The notes under the pieces were generated by a model. It was given only the letters and a program-made list of their open reading frames with translations, did not search any database and was not told the origin of the DNA. From NCBI RefSeq assembly GCF_038051995.1, contig NZ_CP150290.1, positions 3,090,001 to 3,154,000 of the forward strand: DNA of 64,000 nucleotides, in the 5' to 3' direction. Both the position numbers and the translations under genes were made by a program. Shown here one piece after another: positions 36,353 through 44,738 of the stretch. Position 1 is the stretch's first letter, and every line of letters starts with the position of its first letter. Source of the stretch: Paenibacillus sp. FSL H8-0537 (lineage in GTDB: Bacteria > Bacillota > Bacilli > Paenibacillales > Paenibacillaceae).

Positions 36353-37465
36353 ATGCTTGAAAGATACGGACATGGCGGTGACCTGCGAACGGCAGAGGAA
36401 AATTTCGGACGGCCAGCTGATCAATTTGTCGACTTCAGCTCCAATATGAATCCGATAGGCCCGCCCCCCTTGGTACATAGGGTGCTGCTCTCGTATGCCC
36501 AGCAGATTGGCAAGTATCCTGATCCTGCGGTACGCGGGCTGCGGGCGAAGCTTGCGAAGCTGCACGGCATTGACGAGCAGTGCATTTTAATCGGAAATGG
36601 TGCGGCAGAGCTGATCGACCTGACTGTTCGTGCTGTAAATCCTATCATTACGAGCCTTGCGTTTCCTTGTTTTAGCGAATATGGCGACGCCGTTCATAAA
36701 ATTAGCAGCGGCATTGCCCCCATTATGCTGAAGCCGGAAAATGGCTTTGAGCTGACCGAAGAGGCCATTCAAAGCATGACGACCGAGATGGAGGAGCCTT
36801 TCTATATGCTGGGCTCACCGAATAATCCGACGGGTCGGCTAGTCCAGCCGGAGCTGATCAGAAAGCTTCTAGCCAGTGGCGCTAAGGTAGTCGTAGATGA
36901 AGCCTTCATGGATTTTGTGCCTGAAGAAGCGGATTATTCGCTGGTGAAGGAGGCTGCCAGCAATGACAGGCTGTATGTCATTCGTTCCATGACGAAATTT
37001 TATGCGATTCCCGGCATTCGGCTCGGGTATATGGTCAGTACGCCAGAGCGGATTGCAGCGCTGCGCCTGCTGCAGGTTCCGTGGAGCGTCAACTCGCTTG
37101 CGCAGCTCATTGGAGAGGGCGTATTGGAGGATGCGGAATATGCGGAGAAGACGCTGAAATGGCTGGACGAAGAACGGCCTTGGCTCATTTCGAAGCTGGA
37201 GGGGCTTGGTTTTTCCGTCACGCCTAGTCAAACCAATTATGTGCTTGTAATGCTGCCGTCGCTGCCTAATTTAACGGCAGCTGCTTTGCAGCTTGAAATG
37301 GGCAGCCGCGGAGTGCTTATACGCGATGCCTCCCATTTTGTCGGGCTTGATGACCGTTATTGCCGCTTTGCGATCAGGCTGCGCAGTGATAATGAAAAGC
37401 TGCTGGAAGCACTGACAGAATGTCTGGATGATTTTAAAGAAGATAGTAGGGATAACCATGAGTAA
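36353..37465 (+). CDS. cobD: L-threonine-O-3-phosphate decarboxylase
   Basis: 370-residue PLP enzyme of aminotransferase fold I. It yields the aminopropanol phosphate that CbiB attaches. DFSSNMNPIGPP at the N-terminus, GSPNNPTGRL, and the PLP-Lys motif SMTKFYAIPGIRLGYM (Lys near residue 215). The histidinol-phosphate aminotransferase family is similar; the neighbours settle the call. An 8-bp overlap leads into cobQ. Confidence 0.9.
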   Translation: MLERYGHGGDLRTAEENFGRPADQFVDFSSNMNPIGPPPLVHRVLLSYAQQIGKYPDPAVRGLRAKLAKLHGIDEQCILIGNGAAELIDLTVRAVNPIITSLAFPCFSEYGDAVHKISSGIAPIMLKPENGFELTEEAIQSMTTEMEEPFYMLGSPNNPTGRLVQPELIRKLLASGAKVVVDEAFMDFVPEEADYSLVKEAASNDRLYVIRSMTKFYAIPGIRLGYMVSTPERIAALRLLQVPWSVNSLAQLIGEGVLEDAEYAEKTLKWLDEERPWLISKLEGLGFSVTPSQTNYVLVMLPSLPNLTAAALQLEMGSRGVLIRDASHFVGLDDRYCRFAIRLRSDNEKLLEALTECLDDFKEDSRDNHE

Positions 37466-39047
37466 TCAGTCAAAAAACAAGGCTGGGCTGACGATAATGG
37501 TGCAGGGCACCGCTTCCGATGTTGGGAAAAGCTTGGTGACAGCCGCTTTGTGCCGGATTTTTAGGCAGGATGGTTATGCAGTCGTTCCCTTCAAATCACA
37601 AAATATGTCGCTTAATTCCTATGTCACCTGGGATGGCAAGGAAATTGGAAGGGCACAAGGCATGCAGGCGGATGCTTGCGGCGTGCTGGCGACGACGGAT
37701 ATGAACCCGATTTTGCTGAAGCCGACGAAGGAGATGTCTTCACAAGTTGTCGTTCATGGCAAGCCGCTGCGAGATTTCAGCGCGCGCGAATATCGAGAGA
37801 GCTATCTGCCGCAGGCTGGCGTTATTGTGCGGGAAGCGCTCGCCCGTCTGCGCAGCAGCAATGATATTGTCGTGCTGGAAGGTGCGGGCAGCCCAGCGGA
37901 AATTAATCTGAAAGATCGCGACATTGTCAATATGCGCATGGCTGCTTGGGCAGATGCCCCTGTCATTCTTGTGGCGGATATTGACCGGGGCGGTGTGTTT
38001 GCTTCAATTGTCGGTACGCTTGAGCTGCTTGAACCGCATGAGCGCGAGCGCGTATGCGGGTTTGTTATCAATAAATTTCGCGGCGATATAGGACTGCTGC
38101 AGCCCGGAGTCGATTGGCTGGAGGAGCGGACGGGCAAGCCAGTGCTTGGCGTATTGCCTTTCTTGCCAGGACTTGCGCTGGAGGATGAGGATTCGCTGTC
38201 GCTGGACCGCAAGCTCGAAGAGCAGGTGAAGGGGCGGCCTGATACGCTGGATATTGTCGTGCTGCGTCTGCCTCGTATATCTAATTTTACCGATGCTGAT
38301 CCGCTTTACTTTGAAGCGGATGTCATGCTGCGTTTTGTGGACAGGCCTGAGCAATGGGGCACTCCTGATGCTGTTATTTTGCCAGGCAGCAAAAATACGG
38401 TCGAGGATTTGCTATGGCTTCGCGAAACGGGACTTGCCCAGCAGGTAAGCGCGTTCGCGAAGAAAGGCGGACATCTCGTCGGCATATGCGGTGGCTATGA
38501 AATGCTGGGAGATATGCTGCTTGATCCGGCAGGTGTGGAGTCCGAGCATAAGGAAACACCGGGCTTTGGCTTTTTTCCTTTTGACGTAAAGTTTGCAGGG
38601 GAGAAGAAGACGGTTCGTATAGAGGGGACTGCCCATGCTGCCTCAGCTTGGCTGGCAGACAAGCTTCCCATTGAAGGCTATGAAATTCATATGGGTGAAA
38701 TGATCCAGCATGGAGAGCTCCTTCAGCCCTTTGCCATTCGAAGCCAGCAGGCTGGTGCAGCATCGCTGCATGAGGGCGAGCTTACCTATGAAAGTGAAGG
38801 GGCATGCTCGGCGGATGGTCGGCTTTGGGGCACATTTATACATGGCATTTTACATAATGATGATTTGCGCCGGGCGTGGCTGAATAATATTCGTGAGGAG
38901 CGCGGCTGGGAGCCGCTTGCGGCAGAGCTGCGTTTCCGTGAAAGCCGCGAGGAGGCGTTTGACCGGCTTGCAGCACATACGCGCAAGCATTTGAATATGC
39001 CGCTCGTTTATAAGCTGCTTGGTGTGGGCGGAGAGCTTGGAGCTTAG
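37458..39047 (+). CDS. cobQ: cobyric acid synthase
   Basis: 529 residues; amidates the corrin ring side chains b, d, e and g. N-terminal nucleotide-binding domain with GTASDVGKSLVTAALCR, then a class I glutaminase-like domain with the catalytic-Cys motif GICGGYEMLG and the His motif GTFIHGILHN. I choose ATG 37458, preceded by TAGGG; a TTG-type start 10 codons earlier lies deeper inside cobD. Also known as CbiP. Its presence implies that ring precursors are made or imported, yet no ring-synthesis genes lie in the window. Confidence 0.94.
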   Translation: MSNQSKNKAGLTIMVQGTASDVGKSLVTAALCRIFRQDGYAVVPFKSQNMSLNSYVTWDGKEIGRAQGMQADACGVLATTDMNPILLKPTKEMSSQVVVHGKPLRDFSAREYRESYLPQAGVIVREALARLRSSNDIVVLEGAGSPAEINLKDRDIVNMRMAAWADAPVILVADIDRGGVFASIVGTLELLEPHERERVCGFVINKFRGDIGLLQPGVDWLEERTGKPVLGVLPFLPGLALEDEDSLSLDRKLEEQVKGRPDTLDIVVLRLPRISNFTDADPLYFEADVMLRFVDRPEQWGTPDAVILPGSKNTVEDLLWLRETGLAQQVSAFAKKGGHLVGICGGYEMLGDMLLDPAGVESEHKETPGFGFFPFDVKFAGEKKTVRIEGTAHAASAWLADKLPIEGYEIHMGEMIQHGELLQPFAIRSQQAGAASLHEGELTYESEGACSADGRLWGTFIHGILHNDDLRRAWLNNIREERGWEPLAAELRFRESREEAFDRLAAHTRKHLNMPLVYKLLGVGGELGA

Positions 39048-39113
39048 CTTAAGAATCAGGCCTAATGGTATGAAATGATTAATTAAACAGCTGGAAAGGG
39101 AGTGGGTGAAGTC

Positions 39114-39938
39114 ATGGAGAAGCAAGCTGCGCAGCGTTTGGGAAAGAAAAAAAGCTGGATCATCGCAGGCATTATGCTGGCGTTTCTTGCCTTTTGCGCG
39201 CTGCTGCTTTATGGAATGATTCAGTCGATGCAGCATAAGGGCGGAGCGGCAAGCGACGGCACCCAGCAGCCTGTTAATTACAGCTATACAGCTTCGGAAG
39301 CGACTAATGGCTTTATGCTGCATGTTTTGAAAACCCGGCCATCCAATGTGAAGCCTCAATTGGTGCAAAATAATGTAGCGTTAACGCCGTATTATGGCAT
39401 TAATGGCGGATTTTTTTATGAAAAATCGCTGCTTAGCATTGCCGTGGTCAACAGCCTTGCGGTCAATGAAGAGCAGGGGACCTACGGCTCCGGCAGCGAA
39501 AATGCCAAATATGCCCGCGGAACGCTCGTATGGGATGGCGTTAAGGATCAGCTTAGCGTACAAATAGCGGGCAAGGCATCCGAGCTTAAAGTTCAGGATC
39601 ATACACGCTTTTGGGCGCAAGGCGGCATTAGCATGAGTATTGGCAATGATGCGGGCTGGCTGGCGCAGGCACAGCAGGAAAATGCTCCTTTTCCCGATGA
39701 CGCGCGCTTAAGGTCTGCTGCCGTATACGATCAGCGGGGCAATATTTATTTGGTAGTCAGCAGCACAAAGGGGAGCTTGGCTGCTTTTCGCGAAGCAGTT
39801 ATCGAGAAGATCGGCGACAACAAGCTGTCAGGCGGCATCTTTCTCGATGGCGACGGCTCCTCGCAGCTGCGTAGTGCGGAGGCGACGCTGCAAGGAGATA
39901 GCCGCCCTGTCGTGCAAATGCTGCGCATTATGAAATAA
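39114..39938 (+). CDS. phosphodiester glycosidase-like (NAGPA) protein
   Basis: About 274 residues. An N-terminal membrane anchor (WIIAGIMLAFLAFCALLLYGM) is followed by an extracytoplasmic domain with the family's YGINGGFFY, FWAQGGISMSI, LRSAAVYDQRGNIYLVV and GGIFLDGDGSSQL. Relatives act on phosphodiester-linked sugars, often in polysaccharide or wall metabolism; the substrate is unknown. ATG 39114 is preferred over a GTG at 39102 that lies too close to GGGAG. It is separated from cobQ by 66 bp without a terminator. Confidence 0.82.
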   Translation: MEKQAAQRLGKKKSWIIAGIMLAFLAFCALLLYGMIQSMQHKGGAASDGTQQPVNYSYTASEATNGFMLHVLKTRPSNVKPQLVQNNVALTPYYGINGGFFYEKSLLSIAVVNSLAVNEEQGTYGSGSENAKYARGTLVWDGVKDQLSVQIAGKASELKVQDHTRFWAQGGISMSIGNDAGWLAQAQQENAPFPDDARLRSAAVYDQRGNIYLVVSSTKGSLAAFREAVIEKIGDNKLSGGIFLDGDGSSQLRSAEATLQGDSRPVVQMLRIMK

Positions 39939-39961
39939 GACGGTTTATTGAGGAGAAAAAG

Positions 39962-42457
39962 ATGAATCAACTTCCGATTGATGCGGTTTTGCCGGAGCTG
40001 CTTGAGGTGCTGGCTGCTGGAAGCGGCGCCGTGCTGGTCGCCGAGCCAGGAGCCGGCAAGACGACGCGCGTACCGCTTGCCCTGCTGGATGTGGCCTGGC
40101 TGGACGGCCGTAAAATTATTATGCTGGAGCCGCGAAGGCTTGCAGCCCGCTCTGCCGCCAAATATATGGCGGAGATGCTCGGAGAACAGGTAGGCGACAC
40201 GGTCGGCTACCGCGTTCGTCTGGATACGAAGGTGAGCGCTCGTACCCGCATAGAAGTGGTGACGGAAGGCGTGCTGACCCGCATGCTTCAGGAAGACCCG
40301 GCTTTGCTGGACGTTGGCGTTATTGTGTTTGACGAGTTTCATGAGCGCCATTTGCATGGTGATCTTGGGCTTGCGCTGAGCCTGCAGTCGCAGGCGCTGC
40401 TGCGCAGCGATCTGAGGCTGCTTGTGATGTCGGCGACGCTTGCAGCAGGTCCTGTTGCAGAACTGCTCGGTGGAGCGCCGATTATCGAAAGTGCCGGTAG
40501 AGTATTCCCGGTGCAGACGATTTATCGCTCCGCGAAAGTGGAAGGGCGTATCGAGCCGAATGTTGTAAGCACGATCTTGCAGGCACTTTCGGCAAATGAA
40601 GGGAATATGCTCGTCTTTCTGCCAGGCGTTGGTGAAATTCGGCGCGTTGCTTCTTTGCTGGCAAGAGAGGAGCGGATGAAGGGCGTTAAGGTGGCGGAGC
40701 TTTATGGCACGATGCCGCTGGAAGCGCAGGATCAGGCGATTCAGCCGTCCGCTGCTGGCGAGCGCAAAGTTGTGCTGGCAACGGCAATTGCCGAATCCAG
40801 CTTGACGGTTGAAGGCGTGCGTATCGTCGTCGATGCAGGCCTGATGCGAGTGTCGCGGTTTTCGCCGCGCACGGGCATGACGCGGCTGGAGACGGCTCTG
40901 GTGTCGCAGGCGTCAGCCGACCAGCGCCGGGGGCGCGCCGGAAGGCTTGCTCCTGGCGTCTGCTACCGGCTGTGGACGGAGCAGGAGCATATGTATTTGC
41001 AGCCGTTCAGCCAGCCGGAAATGCTGGAGGCCGATCTTGCGCCGCTGGCGCTGGAGCTTGCGGTATGGGGAATCCAGCAGCCGGAGGAGCTCGGCTGGCT
41101 GGACCCGCCGCCGATCGGCGCGTATCAGCAGGCGCTGCAGCTGCTTGAGCTGCTGCAGGCTGTTGATTCATTAGGCCGGCCTACGAAGTCGGGCCGGCGA
41201 ATGGCGAGGCTCGGGCTTCATCCGAGGCTCGGGTATATGCTGCTCCGCGCGCAGTCGTATGGTGCGGGGCAGCGCGCTTGTGAGCTGGCCGCGCTGCTTA
41301 GCGAGCGCGACCTGCTGCCGCAGCAGCGCAGCGCAGATGTGCAGCTGCGGCTGGATGCCCTTCACCGCGGCGGCGGCAGCGGTGCTGAGGTGGATCGCGG
41401 CGCCGTGCAGCGGATTCGCTCGCAGGCGCAGCAATGGAGCCGGCTGCTGGCTAGCGCAGCGGCTGCCGGAGCGGGCCAGCAGGACGCCGCGATGTCCTGC
41501 GGCGCGCTGCTGGCGCTCGCATATCCCGACCGCATCGCGCAGCGGCGCAGCGACGGCAGGTATTTGCTCGCAAGCGGCCGCGGTGCAGCGCTGCCGGAAG
41601 CCCAGCCCTTGTCACGCGCAGCCTACCTCGTTGCGGCGGAGCTCGACGATGCCGGAACGGAGAGCCGTATCCGGCTCGCGGCTGAATTGACGGAGGGCGA
41701 GCTGGCATCGGCAGCTAGCGACCAAATCCGGCAGGAGCGCGTCGTGGAGTGGGACGCGTCCGCCCAAGCGGTAAGGGCGCGTGAGCGCGTCCGGCTTGGC
41801 GCGCTCCTTTTGCAGGAAAAGCCGCTGGCGAAGCCGGATGCAGAGCTCGTCGCTGCGGCGCTGGCACAGGGGGTGCAGCAGGAGGGCCTGGCCTTGCTGC
41901 CGTTACCTAAGCAAGCTGCCCAGTTTCTTGCTCGTATGCGGCTGATGAGACACTATGACAGCAGCTGGCCTGATGTATCTGAGGAAGGGCTGTTGTCCTC
42001 CTCAGCACTCGCGCAGTGGCTGCTGCCGCATATACAAGGGATGAAGAGCAAATCCGATCTGCAGCGCCTCAGTATGCAGCAGCTTCTCGAAGGTATGCTT
42101 ACCTGGACGCAGCGGCAGGAGCTGGACAAGCAGGTTCCAACGCATATCACGGTGCCAAGCGGCTCGCGTATTCCGGTCGATTACAATGACCCAGAGGCGC
42201 CGTTCATCGCTGTGCGACTTCAGGAGCTGTTCGGCATGAAGGACACGCCAATGCTCGCAGGCGGCAAGCTGCCGCTAACGCTCCAGCTGCTTTCGCCTTC
42301 GCAGCGCCCGGTTCAGGTGACGCGCGATTTGGGCAGCTTTTGGAGCCATACTTATTTTGAAGTGAAAAAGGATTTAAAAGGACGTTACCCGAAGCATTAT
42401 TGGCCGGACGACCCTTACGCGGCGCAGCCGACGAATCGGGTAAAGCCGCGCAAGTAG
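39962..42457 (+). CDS. hrpB: HrpB-type ATP-dependent helicase
   Basis: 831-residue DEAH-box helicase. Motif I AEPGAGKTTRVP, motif II DEFHERH, motif III VMSATL, motif VI QRRGRAGR, then helicase-associated domains and the HrpB C-terminal segment (SHTYFEVKKDLKGRYPKHYWPDDP). The role in bacteria is poorly defined; RNA is the likely substrate. AGGAGAAAAAG precedes the ATG. The middle of the gene is GC-rich and throws up false frames. Confidence 0.92.
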   Translation: MNQLPIDAVLPELLEVLAAGSGAVLVAEPGAGKTTRVPLALLDVAWLDGRKIIMLEPRRLAARSAAKYMAEMLGEQVGDTVGYRVRLDTKVSARTRIEVVTEGVLTRMLQEDPALLDVGVIVFDEFHERHLHGDLGLALSLQSQALLRSDLRLLVMSATLAAGPVAELLGGAPIIESAGRVFPVQTIYRSAKVEGRIEPNVVSTILQALSANEGNMLVFLPGVGEIRRVASLLAREERMKGVKVAELYGTMPLEAQDQAIQPSAAGERKVVLATAIAESSLTVEGVRIVVDAGLMRVSRFSPRTGMTRLETALVSQASADQRRGRAGRLAPGVCYRLWTEQEHMYLQPFSQPEMLEADLAPLALELAVWGIQQPEELGWLDPPPIGAYQQALQLLELLQAVDSLGRPTKSGRRMARLGLHPRLGYMLLRAQSYGAGQRACELAALLSERDLLPQQRSADVQLRLDALHRGGGSGAEVDRGAVQRIRSQAQQWSRLLASAAAAGAGQQDAAMSCGALLALAYPDRIAQRRSDGRYLLASGRGAALPEAQPLSRAAYLVAAELDDAGTESRIRLAAELTEGELASAASDQIRQERVVEWDASAQAVRARERVRLGALLLQEKPLAKPDAELVAAALAQGVQQEGLALLPLPKQAAQFLARMRLMRHYDSSWPDVSEEGLLSSSALAQWLLPHIQGMKSKSDLQRLSMQQLLEGMLTWTQRQELDKQVPTHITVPSGSRIPVDYNDPEAPFIAVRLQELFGMKDTPMLAGGKLPLTLQLLSPSQRPVQVTRDLGSFWSHTYFEVKKDLKGRYPKHYWPDDPYAAQPTNRVKPRK

Positions 42458-42503
42458 CTTGCGGCATTCATAGCGATAGCAACAAGGAAAAGAGGGCTTA
42501 AAA

Positions 42504-42797
42504 ATGTCGATGGAGCTTTTTATTTTATTTATACTCGCGATTAACTGCTGGACGTTTACGCTCATGTATCTTGACAAGCAGAGCGCTCGCCGCCAGCAAA
42601 GGCGTATTCCGGAGAAACGGCTGTTTACTTTGAGCGCTCTTGGAGGAGCTATTGGCGCCTACGCCGGCATGCGGGCATGGCGCCACAAGACGAAGCACCG
42701 CTCCTTTATTGTTGGCATACCGCTGCTCGTGCTGCTGAATTTGCTGCTGTTTGCTGCGGCCTTGCATTATGTGTTCAACATTTCGATTTTCATGTAG
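42504..42797 (+). CDS. DUF1294 small membrane protein
   Basis: 97 residues with three hydrophobic segments. Characteristic text is YLDKQSARRQQRRIPEKRL, LGGAIGAYAGMRAWRHKTKH and the closing helix. DUF1294 proteins have no established function. It follows hrpB after 46 bp and probably shares its transcript. Confidence 0.88.
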   Translation: MSMELFILFILAINCWTFTLMYLDKQSARRQQRRIPEKRLFTLSALGGAIGAYAGMRAWRHKTKHRSFIVGIPLLVLLNLLLFAAALHYVFNISIFM

Positions 42798-42977
42798 TTC
42801 TGTGTGCAAAGCGGGCTTTTCTTGCCCTTAAAATTAGAAGTTGATTCCTGCTATTCTCCTATGGTATATTCATAGTCCGTTTTCCCACTATATTCTTAGG
42901 AAACGATGTACAGCGATATAGTTTACTTCTTCATACACATCTCCATATATGGTATTATGTAGTATAATTTAACGACG

Positions 42978-43480
42978 TTTATTCAATAGGTAAATTTGCT
43001 AAGTTGATAGGTGTCACACCTAAGACATTGCGCTTATGGCATAAGTCAGGGAAGTTTGTGCCTGCGCTTACGAAAGATAATGGGTACCGCTTCTTGCAAA
43101 AGCTTTATGACTACTTGGGGAATCCGTCTGTTGATCCGAGGCGCATGACAATTGTTACTGCCGCGTATCCAGTCACAAGGAGAAGAATGGTCTAGAACGC
43201 CAATCTGAGTATGTGAAAACATATATGATTGCAACAGGCAATTCTTTCGATGTGATCACGTATATAGGTAGCCTTCGGATGCGTGCTTTTGGATTGCTTA
43301 GCCAAACAATTCGATGTCACGATCGAAGTCATTGACAGAGAAACCGAAGAATAAGCGCTCGTTGAAGATTTGATTCAGATTTTGACTTTGTTTAGTTGTC
43401 GCTTGCAAGGCAAACGCGCAAACCAAGCTAAAATGATGGTTAAGGAGTTGCTTGCTGATGATACGGGCGACGAAAGTTAG
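42978..43480 (+). pseudogene. IS607-type TnpA serine recombinase, decayed
   Basis: Remnant of a MerR-HTH serine recombinase. The first frame gives YSIGKFAKLIGVTPKTLRLW and on to NGYRF and DYLGNPSVDPRRMTIV. A frameshift then moves to CRVSSHKEKNGLERQ, which keeps the catalytic serine, and on to TYIGS. About 60 residues of the catalytic core appear deleted. The third part reads FDVTIEVIDRETEE, a stop (TAA where CAA is expected), ALVEDLIQILTLFS and so on to the end at 43480. A start codon is not clear. The gene cannot give active protein. Its 3' end overlaps tnpB. Confidence 0.82.
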
Positions 43481-44567
43481 AATTAAACCTACGCCAGACC
43501 AAGAACGACAACTCTGGAAGTCGGCGGGGATTGCGCGTTGGGCATACAATTGGACATTAGCACGACAAGAAGAAAAACACAAAACAGGCGGAACGTGTAT
43601 TTTGGATGGAGATCTTCGCAAGGAACTCACAAAGCTAAAACAATCCGATGAGCTGAGATGGCTGTTTGACGTATCTAACAATGTCACAAAACAAGCCATT
43701 AAGGATGCTTGTGATGCATACAAGAAATTTTTCAAAGGTTTGGCAGACAAACCGCGCTTCAAGAGCAGAAAGAAGTCAAAGCCAGCGTTCTACCATGATA
43801 CGGAGAAACTGAAAGTGAAAGGTGCTTTTGTACGTATTGAAAAAGTCGGATGGGTTAAGACTGCAGAGCGTTTGCCTATCTCATGCAAATACATGAATCC
43901 GCGTATCAGCTTTGACGGAAAGTACTGGTACATTTCTGTGGGAATGGAACAGGAAACACTAGAGGGCAATAAGACGGACGAAAAGATTGGAATTGACGTT
44001 GGTATTAAGGAATTGGCGGTGTTGTCCAATGGGAATCGAGTAATGAATATTAACAAGTCGACCACAATGAAAAAAGCCGAGAAGCGCCTGCGAAGGTTGC
44101 AACGCCGTGCTTCTCGTAAATACGAAATGAACAAGGAGGGAAACCGTTTTGTCAAAACACGCAACATTGTGAAACTTGAACTATCCATTCTTTTGCTTCA
44201 TCGGAGAATGACGAACCTACGAACCAATCACATTCATCAGGCAACAAGTACGATAGCGAGAACCAAGCCGAGTGTCGTTGTCATGGAAAAGCTGAATGTC
44301 AAAGGCATGATGAAAAACGCCCACTTGTCCAAAGCGATTGCCCAGCAGAAACTCGCTGAGTTCAAACGCCAGATGCAATACAAATGCGAGAAATACGGTA
44401 TACGCTTTGTTGAAGCAGATCGGTGGTTTCCGTCATCGAGACTTTGTTCAAGTTGCGGTTGGATCAATTCAGACCTGAAACTAACAGATCGTACCTTTGA
44501 TTGTGATTGTGGATTGAAAATAGACCGCGATCTAAACGCGGCAATCAATCTTTCCAAATTAGCGTAA
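43458..44567 (+). CDS. tnpB: TnpB RNA-guided nuclease (IS607-type)
   Basis: About 369 residues, intact. Helical N-terminal part (MIRATKVRIKPTPDQERQLW), RuvC-like catalytic residues in IGIDVGIKEL (Asp near 180), VVMEKLNVKG (Glu near 277) and IDRDLNAAINL (Asp near 356), and a zinc ribbon with Cys near 330, 333, 349 and 351. ATG 43458 follows AAGGAG. TnpB proteins of IS200/605 and IS607 elements are omega-RNA-guided DNA endonucleases; the guide RNA overlaps the 3' end of the gene. The partner tnpA is dead, so the element can no longer move by itself, but TnpB could still be active. Confidence 0.92.
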   Translation: MIRATKVRIKPTPDQERQLWKSAGIARWAYNWTLARQEEKHKTGGTCILDGDLRKELTKLKQSDELRWLFDVSNNVTKQAIKDACDAYKKFFKGLADKPRFKSRKKSKPAFYHDTEKLKVKGAFVRIEKVGWVKTAERLPISCKYMNPRISFDGKYWYISVGMEQETLEGNKTDEKIGIDVGIKELAVLSNGNRVMNINKSTTMKKAEKRLRRLQRRASRKYEMNKEGNRFVKTRNIVKLELSILLLHRRMTNLRTNHIHQATSTIARTKPSVVVMEKLNVKGMMKNAHLSKAIAQQKLAEFKRQMQYKCEKYGIRFVEADRWFPSSRLCSSCGWINSDLKLTDRTFDCDCGLKIDRDLNAAINLSKLA

Positions 44568-44725
44568 ACGCACTAACAAGTAAACGCTAAGGTGTAGGAG
44601 TCGTTGCATCCGAATTTACGCCTGTGGAGTGTTAGACCAAATGCAAGTAGCCTCGGCAAAAGCAGACACGATGAAACAGGAAGCAAACAATAGATGGTGT
44701 AGAGTTTTACGATCTCTTGGCAACG
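44480..44725 (+). ncRNA. candidate TnpB omega-RNA and IS right end
   Basis: The region from the end of tnpB through the non-coding right part of the element (44568 to about 44725) is the expected site of the guide RNA. It holds a conserved-looking stretch (CACGATGAAACAGGAAGCAA, 44667-44686) close to the presumed end near GTAGAGTTTTACG. The limits are estimates. The guide would be the host sequence after the element end, in the helD leader. Confidence 0.5.
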
Positions 44726-44738
44726 GTAACTGGCTGAT

